Part shown: one piece after another, positions 57,040-64,000 of the stretch | Numbering within the stretch: position 1 is the first letter of the stretch | How the letters are laid out: every line of letters begins with the position of its first letter | Assembly (NCBI RefSeq): GCF_016745095.1 | Contig: NZ_CP067087.1 | Location: forward strand, 3,026,501 to 3,090,500 | Length of the DNA: 64,000 nt | Origin: Croceicoccus sp. YJ47 | GTDB lineage: Bacteria > Pseudomonadota > Alphaproteobacteria > Sphingomonadales > Sphingomonadaceae | Direction: 5' to 3' | The notes under the pieces: generated by a model | The model's input: the letters and a program-made list of their open reading frames with translations, nothing else | Databases searched by the model: none | What the model was told of the DNA's origin: nothing | Made by a program: the position numbers and the translations under genes

Positions 57040-58208
57040 GCGTCCAGTGGGGTACGTTTGCTCCCGACTCAGCTCCGTCATGCCGTCGCCTGCAGACGCT
57101 CGGACTGACGGTCGCAATCCGACACTACAACGACCGATCCGTCCCAGGGCTAGGTGGGCTGAGCTTCGGCATGCCCATCGCGTGGTCGCTACTCGGCGTC
57201 TGGTTAGCTGAGGAGATTGGCAATCAGGTTCGGCTACTCTCGTGTGCCAATGCGATCGAAGCTGCGATCATGGTCCAAGCATTGAAGGAAGGGCGCAAGA
57301 GAGCGCGAGGCCACCGTAAGCTTACAGGTGTCTCTGATACAAGCTTCAAAGCCTTGAGCGCACGCGGGGCATATGTGACACAGCCCTATCGGATGGGGAC
57401 TGTCGAACCGCTGCTGCGATTGGGACTCGTTGTTGGCACGAGTCAGCGGTTTAATATGTATCGTCTCGCGCCGTCGGGTGAACGAATTCTACAAAGCCTG
57501 AAGGGAGAACAGAACAAATTGAGAGCTTGGGCCACCGGCTCAAAGCTGACGCGACTCGCGCGGTTGGCTCCCGACGTCCCCTTACCGACTGGTTCTGCCA
57601 AGCTCCTCGAGAGACAATTGCGTGATTATGGTGATGCGCATCGGCGCAGAGCCCTTCTTGATCTTTCAGATGAAGTTCTGCGCCAGACAAACATTGAGAG
57701 CACGGAGCCCCCTGCAGGGATCGAGCAACCTCACTGGAATGACATTCGCAGCGGTGTGGCTTTGATCCAGCTTCGCGACGCTGCCCTAGACGTCATTTCC
57801 GCGATTGAAAACCGACTTACGTCAAGCCGACAAGCTGGCCTGACTGTGCACCAGGCAGCGCAGGCGGCTAGCAGCTCAATGGAGCTAACGGCAGTTCGGG
57901 CGAGTACAATGCTCGCTCGCGATGACACCAGCCCGGGTCAGCTAGCCCACGAATTTGCTCGAGCTTGCCGCTCACCGGCGGAGGACGCCGTAGCTGAGCT
58001 CGCGAAGCGCGACGGAACTGTGATCAGGCTGTTGCCGAATGGGCAGGTGGGCCTCGGCCCAGCTGGTGGACAGCTCGATACGAGAATGGACGACGAGGTA
58101 GAACAAGAAGGGCTTGGGCAGAACGATACGGTTATTCCTGAGCTTCCCAGGATCACCAATCTGTACGCGCTCAAGCGCGACCTGCAGCTCAGCATGGCGG
58201 ATCATTGA
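57036..58208 (+). CDS. Unknown winged-helix protein of the defence operon (390 aa)
   Basis: A soluble protein, not assignable by eye. Features: FGMPIAWSLLGVWLAEEIGN near the N-terminus, a winged-helix-like segment ARGAYVTQPYRMGTVEPLLR then LGLVVGTSQRFNMYRLAPSG, and a helical C-terminus (AALDVISAIENRLTSSRQAG). It overlaps the AddA-like gene and directly abuts the PLD gene (TGAGTG). Its place in the middle of the operon suggests a DNA-binding or assembly subunit of the complex. No other clue. Confidence 0.6.
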   Translation: MSVQWGTFAPDSAPSCRRLQTLGLTVAIRHYNDRSVPGLGGLSFGMPIAWSLLGVWLAEEIGNQVRLLSCANAIEAAIMVQALKEGRKRARGHRKLTGVSDTSFKALSARGAYVTQPYRMGTVEPLLRLGLVVGTSQRFNMYRLAPSGERILQSLKGEQNKLRAWATGSKLTRLARLAPDVPLPTGSAKLLERQLRDYGDAHRRRALLDLSDEVLRQTNIESTEPPAGIEQPHWNDIRSGVALIQLRDAALDVISAIENRLTSSRQAGLTVHQAAQAASSSMELTAVRASTMLARDDTSPGQLAHEFARACRSPAEDAVAELAKRDGTVIRLLPNGQVGLGPAGGQLDTRMDDEVEQEGLGQNDTVIPELPRITNLYALKRDLQLSMADH

Positions 58209-60032
58209 GTGGAACGAACAACTATACTCAGTTGCTTCGCGCCTCCTGAAGGGTTCGAGGGCAATTTCGGATGGGTTTGCGGCTTCACCGCGAATGCTAC
58301 AGTCTTGGAGGAGATGGCCGATCGGTTCACCTCCGGCGTGCGGCGGCGGCGCTCGTCACTCGCAGTCTTTTTGCATCCCACATCTTTCCACTATCCGGTC
58401 CTGCGCGGTGTCTCGGTTCCTTTCTGGCGTCCAAGTGCCAACAGGTCATTCAACCTGCTCCACGCAAAGGTGGCGCTGCTCCATTTTGTGGGTCAGCAAG
58501 GCTCTCGGCTGCGCCTAATCGTATCTACCGGGAATTGGACCTACGATCCAATGTCGACCAGCCTCGACATGTTCTGGATCGTCGAATGGGATGAATCTAC
58601 TCCCGATCGCCAAGCTGCCTCCGACATCAGAGCCGCAGCGGCGATGTTTGTATGGCTTAGGCAGCTGTTTGATACGTCGGCTCTCGAGGCCGATTGGGGC
58701 CATGGAACACCTGAAAACGGACTGCAACGGGCTGTGAATCGCCTGCCTGCCAAGCGCCTTCCTCCCAGCCGTTTTTTGGACACGCGCAAGGATTCGTTGC
58801 AGGAGCAAGTTTTGAAAGGGCTCGCCCAGGCACCACGCAAGCGCAACCGCGTGCTCATGGGATCAGGGTACTTCGAAACGGGAGAGCAGGCCGATAGCGG
58901 CGTGTTGTCCGAATTTGTTCGACAGCTCTCGGAGCGCGGATTTGCCACCGCTAGGCCGCGCGTCGATGTCATACTGAACCACGACGCCTGTCAGGGGCTC
59001 GCCGCGCAGCGTCCGGAATTGGAGAAGCTTGAGTGGCAGTTCCGGCGCCCGTTTAGTCGCGACCTGCCGGGAGCTAAGCTCCACGCTAAGTTCATTTTCA
59101 GCGCGGGAGGATCGCAGAACTGCTCCAACCCGTGGTGCTACATCGGGTCAGGAAACCTTAGTCGCGTCGGTTTTACGCGTAGCGTCCGGAACGGCGGCAA
59201 TCTGGAAGCAGGTGTCCTCTTCTTTCCTGAGGAACCTCTGACCTGGCAGGGAGATGGGGAAACGACCTTGTCCCGCCGGCTGCCAATCGATTTGAACAGC
59301 ACGGTAGCGGTCGATGACCTTAAAGACGGGGATCCCTACCAAGCGCCGGCACCTGCCATCGCTCCCCCTCCGGTCAGTTACCTCGTATGGCGCAATGCCA
59401 CTTTGCAGCTGCCCGATGGAGCGCCAAGCGACACTACCGTTACTGTTCGTGTCGGCAGCGAGTGGCTGCCCCTGCCACTTTCGATGCCTGATCCCCGCCC
59501 GACGGCCGTACTCGGCCCGTCGGGCGCGGAAGTCCCAATCCTCACCGACGGAGGTTTCATTCTTCCTCCCCCGGCGCCGAAACGAGTCGAGGATGTCCTG
59601 CACGAGCTTGCGATTTTTCCGCAAAGAACACCCCGTGAGCGCGATCGTGACCTCGCGCCCGACGATGCGGGTGATGAGGATTTTCCCAGTCCTGAGAATG
59701 CAGCGGCCAACTACCCGATAAGGCGGGCTATGGGCCTGGTCGCTAAAGTTACCGAATACCAGGGTGTGCGAACTCCTGCTGAGTGGGAGCGATGGACCAA
59801 CCGGCTGGATGAGCTCCTCGAAGCGGTAAGCGAACCTGAAGGCGAAATGATCGCTGCCCTGCGCCAGTGCGGAATTGACCCCCTCTCCGCGCTGCTTGAG
59901 CCCATGTTCCAGCCAGCCGGCCTGTCGGCGGAGCAGCGAGATCGGCTCGTTCCGGTGATCGCGCGAATCCGCAAAAGCTGGCAGCTGGAACAATGCGCGT
60001 CGCTCGTACCGGTCAAAGGCAAAACTGCATGA
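58209..60032 (+). CDS. Phospholipase D/Tdp1-like nuclease
   Basis: 607 residues from a GTG that follows the upstream stop directly. Two HxK motifs in a PLD superfamily pattern: NLLHAKVALLHF followed by STGNWTYDP, and AKLHAKFIFSAGG followed by IGSGNLSRVGF. The spacing and HxK...GSGN form fit Tdp1-like HKN motifs. PLD-type nucleases of defence systems cut nucleic acid without a metal. The C-terminal 250 residues are a separate region rich in Pro. It overlaps the SNF2 gene (ATGA). Confidence 0.8.
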   Translation: MERTTILSCFAPPEGFEGNFGWVCGFTANATVLEEMADRFTSGVRRRRSSLAVFLHPTSFHYPVLRGVSVPFWRPSANRSFNLLHAKVALLHFVGQQGSRLRLIVSTGNWTYDPMSTSLDMFWIVEWDESTPDRQAASDIRAAAAMFVWLRQLFDTSALEADWGHGTPENGLQRAVNRLPAKRLPPSRFLDTRKDSLQEQVLKGLAQAPRKRNRVLMGSGYFETGEQADSGVLSEFVRQLSERGFATARPRVDVILNHDACQGLAAQRPELEKLEWQFRRPFSRDLPGAKLHAKFIFSAGGSQNCSNPWCYIGSGNLSRVGFTRSVRNGGNLEAGVLFFPEEPLTWQGDGETTLSRRLPIDLNSTVAVDDLKDGDPYQAPAPAIAPPPVSYLVWRNATLQLPDGAPSDTTVTVRVGSEWLPLPLSMPDPRPTAVLGPSGAEVPILTDGGFILPPPAPKRVEDVLHELAIFPQRTPRERDRDLAPDDAGDEDFPSPENAAANYPIRRAMGLVAKVTEYQGVRTPAEWERWTNRLDELLEAVSEPEGEMIAALRQCGIDPLSALLEPMFQPAGLSAEQRDRLVPVIARIRKSWQLEQCASLVPVKGKTA

Positions 60033-62599
60033 CGCTACAATGGACTGACGTTGCCGACCGCCTCGAGGAGACCGCCCTTGGTGATACCTTAGCCGATGGA
60101 ACGATACTGCAAGATGGTCAGCGCGCGGCGCTCCTGGCCATCTGCGAGCGACTGCGCGGTGGTCAACGGGCGCTATTACTCGCCGACGAAGTGGGGATGG
60201 GCAAAACTCTCATCGCCGCTGCGCTGATCAAAGCCGTGCAACGCAGCGGCGGGCGAGCCGCGATCATCATACCGCCAGGCCTTGGAGCTCAGTGGCAGGC
60301 TGAGCTGAGACGATTTGACACAGCCGATCACACGTTATCTCCGCTGCGGTCCTATTGGGGCTTCATTCAGGCATATACCCGCGCAGAACACCTTTCAGAT
60401 CGACAGCTTTTGCGCGAACGACGTGAGCGAGAGTTGGCGGATCGGCGCCTGCAGCTGCAGCTGCCTTCCGGGACCTGGGCACAGGAGCCTCTGCTATTGC
60501 TGTCGCACACCCTTGGCCGTCTCGTGCAAACGGAAGGTACTCAGACCGAGTATCAGGCGCTACTTGACGCTATCTTGAAGGTGCACGCAGGGACGCGCGC
60601 TTATCGTCGCGATCCGGCCAAAGCAGCCTATCAGAACGTTGCTCGCGCTGCCGCAGAGCGTATCCTCGCCGGGCTTTCCTCTCGCGAGCAGCGGCAGCTT
60701 TGCGAAGGTCTTACGCATCGAGCACCCGACCTTCGCAAGGTTGTCTGCTTTGCCATGGGACGCGCTCTGGGCAGGTTTGATCTCATCGTCATCGACGAAG
60801 CTCACAAGACTCGCGGCGCCGAGAGCTCCTTGTCACGCGTATTGGACGCACTGGTTTGGAAGTCAGAGACTGCGTTCCACCTAGGCATGACCGCCACGCC
60901 GGTTGAACTCGACCCCGAGCAATGGACAAACACGCTCGCTCGGTTGAGTGTTCGAAGCGAACATCTGACGGAAATGGCTGATGCGATCCAGCGTTACGAT
61001 CGCGAGGTCCAGAACATTCAGGCTGACGAGGCCCTTACTTCGGATTTGGTCAACCGATATGCTGAAGCTTCCCGCATTTTACATGCTGCACTTGCGCCGT
61101 GGGTGTTGCGGCGAGACAAGCGAGAGGACCACCTGCTCCAGCGTTTCGGGAAAGTTTGTGGCTCGCATCGCGAGATTGTTCCCATCGAAGTGCCGATCTC
61201 GAAAATGCCCCTCGCATGGCGGCGGATCTTCCTCGCCAGCGAAGCGCTCTCCCAACTGCACGAAGAGCGCTTGAGTCCTCAAGATCGGCGGATGCGGCTG
61301 TCGTTGCCCAGCGGGCGCTATCTGCGTGACGTGGCTGAGGAAATGGCTCGATTGCAGGCATTTGACGACGAGATAATGCAGGATGATTCGCCAGGCGAGC
61401 CGATCGGTCCCTGGCAACGCCTTAGCCGCGAACTGCTTGGTGAGGAGGGCATCAGTCTGTTTGATCATCCGGCGGTAATCCGTACGGCTGAGGAAATCGA
61501 GCATGCCGTACGCGCGGGGCACAAGGTTCTCGTATTTGGCAGGTTCATCAAACCGATGCGCGCTCTCACATTCTTGCTCGACGCGCGTGAGATGGTTCGA
61601 CGCCTCTGTGCCGAAGACAAAGTAGAAAACAGATGGCCTCAGGCTGCGCTTGGCGAGCTCGACAGTGAACGAGAAGCTGCGCTGAAGGTCGCGCTGAGCG
61701 ACCCAGCCGTGAACACGCGCGGGCTCGATCGCAAGGCCGTGGATGAGCGCCTTCGCGAGCGCGCCAGCCGCTTTGAGGCAGCGCGCCGAGCCAATCTCGA
61801 AGCCATGCGCCGAGAACTTGTCGGCGACCCGGCAGCGGCCGACCTCAGAGAGTTCTGGCTTGCAGACGCTGGACGACGCGATGGCAACTCTGCGCTCCTA
61901 GCTGCGCTTGAAGATCAGCGCAGTTTCTCCGAGCGACATCAACCTTGGAGCAAAGACGCTTTGTTGGCGGCTTTTCGCTCCCTCGTTGGAGAAGTTACGA
62001 TTGCGGACCAGGTGGACGATTCTGAAATTAACGTGAAGGCGCGGCTGGCGGAGCATCTGTTAGACTTCGCGGGCCGTGAAGGACACTTCGCCCGTTTAAT
62101 GTATGGCGATACAGCACCACAAACGCGGCGGCTCTTGCAGGCAGCGTTCAATCGCGCAGGAAGCTGGCCGCAAGTTCTCGTGGCGCAATCACTCGTAGGA
62201 CGAGAGGGCCTCAATCTCCACCAGGCGTGCCGAATGGTTGTGCTATTTCACCTTGAGTGGAACCCGGCCCACGTCGAGCAGCAAATTGGCCGTGTCGACC
62301 GGATCGACAGTAAATGGGCACGCGAAGCGGATGCCTATTTGGGCACAGAAAATACTTCGAGCCCACCACCAAAAATTATAATTCGTCCGGTCATTATATC
62401 TGGTTCCTATGATGACCATCATTGGTCCATACTCAAGCGCAGATGGGATAGCATGCGCGCACAGCTTAACGGCGATATCATATCAGAGGCTCAGGTTGAT
62501 GCATCGGAACCAGAGCGGCAGGCACTGTTTGACAAGATCAGAACTGCAACGCCTACCTTCGCGCCACCTCCGCTGGCGAACCGCCAAAAGAGAGTGTGA
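60029..62599 (+). CDS. SNF2-family DNA-dependent ATPase (helicase)
   Basis: 856 residues. SNF2 motifs: I LADEVGMGKTLIAAALI, II LIVIDEAHKTRGAESS, III HLGMTATPVE, and helicase-C VLVFGRFIKPMRALTFLLD with VVLFHLEWNPAHVEQQIGRV then DRID. Such motors translocate along double-stranded DNA and remodel bound proteins. The start at 60029 overlaps the PLD stop. It resembles DrmD of DISARM in being an SNF2 motor next to a PLD gene, but no DrmA, DrmB or methylase is present. Confidence 0.82.
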   Translation: MTLQWTDVADRLEETALGDTLADGTILQDGQRAALLAICERLRGGQRALLLADEVGMGKTLIAAALIKAVQRSGGRAAIIIPPGLGAQWQAELRRFDTADHTLSPLRSYWGFIQAYTRAEHLSDRQLLRERRERELADRRLQLQLPSGTWAQEPLLLLSHTLGRLVQTEGTQTEYQALLDAILKVHAGTRAYRRDPAKAAYQNVARAAAERILAGLSSREQRQLCEGLTHRAPDLRKVVCFAMGRALGRFDLIVIDEAHKTRGAESSLSRVLDALVWKSETAFHLGMTATPVELDPEQWTNTLARLSVRSEHLTEMADAIQRYDREVQNIQADEALTSDLVNRYAEASRILHAALAPWVLRRDKREDHLLQRFGKVCGSHREIVPIEVPISKMPLAWRRIFLASEALSQLHEERLSPQDRRMRLSLPSGRYLRDVAEEMARLQAFDDEIMQDDSPGEPIGPWQRLSRELLGEEGISLFDHPAVIRTAEEIEHAVRAGHKVLVFGRFIKPMRALTFLLDAREMVRRLCAEDKVENRWPQAALGELDSEREAALKVALSDPAVNTRGLDRKAVDERLRERASRFEAARRANLEAMRRELVGDPAAADLREFWLADAGRRDGNSALLAALEDQRSFSERHQPWSKDALLAAFRSLVGEVTIADQVDDSEINVKARLAEHLLDFAGREGHFARLMYGDTAPQTRRLLQAAFNRAGSWPQVLVAQSLVGREGLNLHQACRMVVLFHLEWNPAHVEQQIGRVDRIDSKWAREADAYLGTENTSSPPPKIIIRPVIISGSYDDHHWSILKRRWDSMRAQLNGDIISEAQVDASEPERQALFDKIRTATPTFAPPPLANRQKRV

Positions 62600-62725
62600 G
62601 AATGCTACTATCTCGATCAACCTTCTAAAGGCCGGTCTGCTTGAGCGTCTGGTGGCGTACCTTCATCGACTTTGACGGGGGCGCGGAATGAATGATGCGA
62701 GGATCTGGATGAAGGAGCATCCGGC

Positions 62726-63313
62726 GTGAGGATTCAAGGCCAGCTAATCACCGCTGTCGATCTGGCCATTGCGAGTGGAATGGATCCGAAGCGCTTTCGA
62801 GTTGCCCTACGAGCCGCAAGTCTTGATTGGCATCCGAACAACGGACGTTGGGAGGTCGTGCGAGGGAGCGATGAGCACCAAGACATGGAACTGGTCATGG
62901 CGCAGCTAGGCGGAGCAAGTGGCAGGCTGCGATCGACGTCACAGGCTGCAAACGGCACGTCCGAAGTCGCAATTCGCGACGAGCAGTACGTACTGGATCT
63001 CTGCGACGCAGTTCTCGGGCTGAAGGCCGTCCGGCAGCACTGCTTTGAGTTTCTTACCGGCGATCCAGATCGGCGTGGTTACCGAAAGCCGCTGCCTGTC
63101 GACGGATTTTATCCTACTCTTGGCCTGGTCGTGGAATATCATGAGCGCCAACACCGCGAACGTGTCGGCTTCTTCGACGATAAGCCAACGGTTTCCGGCA
63201 TTCCTCGCGGCGAACAACGCCGACGATATGATGAGCGCCGCGCCGATTTTCTGCCGAGGCATGGCTACAGTTTAGTCGTTCTCGAGGTAGATGAACCCAC
63301 ATTCTCCAAGTAA
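62726..63313 (+). CDS. Vsr/DUF559-like nuclease
   Basis: 195 residues from a GTG behind AAGGAG. The C-terminal part resembles the Vsr/DUF559 PD-(D/E)xK family: KPLPVDGFYPTLGLVVEYHE (catalytic-type Asp and Glu) and RQHRERVGFF, then GEQRRRYDERRADFL and SLVVLEV. The N-terminal 80 residues may be a helix-turn-helix part. It follows SNF2 by 126 bp and probably completes the operon. The C-terminus PTFSK lies close to the IS1380 element and may have been altered by it. Confidence 0.65.
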   Translation: MRIQGQLITAVDLAIASGMDPKRFRVALRAASLDWHPNNGRWEVVRGSDEHQDMELVMAQLGGASGRLRSTSQAANGTSEVAIRDEQYVLDLCDAVLGLKAVRQHCFEFLTGDPDRRGYRKPLPVDGFYPTLGLVVEYHERQHRERVGFFDDKPTVSGIPRGEQRRRYDERRADFLPRHGYSLVVLEVDEPTFSK

Positions 63314-63389
63314 GTCGCTGATTTCGCTGTCGTAATCGTGATATTTCGCATATAAATCATGGCGTTGACGGCTGCGAGGGGCGCGTTTC

Positions 63390-64000
63390 ATGGATCACCT
63401 GGAGGGTGCGGGCTTGGCGCGGGGAGATCGGGTTGATTTCGACCGCCGTGTGCGTCTGGAGTTCCGTGGTGCGCAGATCAGTTCAGACGGTGGCCTGCTG
63501 GTGATGCGCGAGCTTGATGACGTGCTCGGCCTGTCCAATCTGGCGTCGGAGGCGCTGCGAGACAGCCGCACCGGGAAGAACACGCTCCATCGGCTTGACG
63601 GATTGTTCCGGCAATCGGTGTTCGGACGACTGGCCGGATACGAGGATGTGAACGATGCCGACCGCTTGGCCCTCGATCCCGTGATGCGTCAGGTCGTTGG
63701 CGGCAGGGCCGTCGAGGCGCAAGCTGCTTCGGCATCGCAGATGGGACGGTTCGAGACCGAGACGCTGGCTCTGGCCGCGAACCGGGCGGCGCTGGCCGAT
63801 CTGAACGGCCAATGGATCGACCGGTTTCATGACCGCAACGGGTTGAAATACATCGTGCTGGACATGGACAGCTCGGTCAGCCCCACCCACGGCGATCAGG
63901 AAGGTGCTGCCTGGAACGGGCATTTCGACTGCACCTGCTATCACCCCATCTTCTTGTTCAACCAGTTTGGCATGCTGGAGCGCTGCGCCCTGCGTAACGG
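63390..64000 (+). CDS. IS1380-family transposase (5' part, runs off the window)
   Basis: Open frame of at least 203 codons from an ATG. The start RRVRLEFRGAQISSDGGLLV, then LNGQWIDRF and VLDMDSSVSPTHGDQEGAAW, match the IS1380 DDE transposases (first Asp in DMDSS). It bounds the defence operon on the right. The left terminal repeat could not be identified; the gap 63314-63389 must contain it. Confidence 0.88.
   Translation, partial: MDHLEGAGLARGDRVDFDRRVRLEFRGAQISSDGGLLVMRELDDVLGLSNLASEALRDSRTGKNTLHRLDGLFRQSVFGRLAGYEDVNDADRLALDPVMRQVVGGRAVEAQAASASQMGRFETETLALAANRAALADLNGQWIDRFHDRNGLKYIVLDMDSSVSPTHGDQEGAAWNGHFDCTCYHPIFLFNQFGMLERCALRN

Noticed and set aside
58209-62599. DISARM system
   Set aside because: PLD and SNF2 genes resemble DrmC and DrmD, but DrmA, DrmB (DUF1998) and a methyltransferase are missing.
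1-64000. CRISPR array, tRNA, rRNA or plasmid replication origin (rep/iterons)
   Set aside because: I saw no regularly spaced repeats, no tRNA-like clover-leaf, no rRNA and no rep or par genes; absence by eye is not proof.

Overview
The window looks like accessory DNA of a high-GC alphaproteobacterium, most likely a sphingomonad (Sphingobium, Novosphingobium or Sphingomonas type). The clues are an F-type conjugation gene set arranged as I recall from pNL1-like sphingomonad elements, small plasmid/ICE families (DUF2493, DUF6878, DUF6915, DUF5818, DUF6961), IS1182 and IS1380 elements, and GTTC-N7-GTTC (alphaproteobacterial LexA-type) boxes. It is part of a conjugative plasmid or an integrative conjugative element. 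No rep, par or clear attachment site is visible, so the two cannot be told apart.

Layout. (1) 1-2223: a SulP anion permease gene split by a 1.57-kb IS1182-type insertion. (2) 2203-7394: a leftward, translationally coupled operon of three tyrosine recombinases, a 46-codon ORF and a TnpC-like coiled-coil protein (Tn554/recombinase-in-trio type). Its right flank cuts into an ardC-like antirestriction gene. (3) 7.5-12.5 kb: small plasmid housekeeping genes (truncated ardC, DUF2493, a frameshifted DUF6878, DUF6915, ssb) with several large hairpins. (4) 12.9-18.7 kb: ribbon-helix-helix protein, TraD coupling protein and TraI MobF relaxase. (5) 18.7-20.9 kb: control region with an S24 (CI/LexA-like) repressor facing a small Cro-like gene across paired operators. 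(6) 21.0-27.6 kb: a lower-GC restriction-modification operon (RHH protein, two adenine methyltransferases, an unknown subunit, McrB-like and McrC-like proteins). (7) 27.96-46.03 kb: a leftward F-type T4SS operon in the order traA-L-E-K-B-dsbC-V-C-orf-trbI-F-W-U-trbC-N-F-H-G. (8) 46.4-47.1 kb: a helix-turn-helix regulator and an AlpA-like excisionase/regulator. (9) 47.2-50 kb: a HEPN-domain protein convergent with a tandem AAA+ ATPase. (10) 50.1-63.3 kb: a rightward operon of a WYL regulator, an AddB-like nuclease, an AddA/UvrD-like helicase-nuclease, an unknown winged-helix protein, a PLD/Tdp1-like nuclease, an SNF2 ATPase and a Vsr/DUF559-like nuclease. It is bounded on the right by an IS1380 transposase that runs off the window.

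How the parts work together. TraI with the coupling protein prepares and delivers DNA, and the tra operon builds the pilus and channel. The S24 repressor and host LexA plausibly share control, because the same operator types recur at the repressor promoter, the traA promoter, the traD/traI promoter and two small-gene promoters. The element carries at least two anti-invader modules. One resembles BsuMI/LlaJI (McrBC-like cleavage plus two methyltransferases) but uses adenine methyltransferases. The other is the 50-63 kb helicase-nuclease operon, which I do not recognise as any named defence system and which is the best candidate here for an undescribed system.
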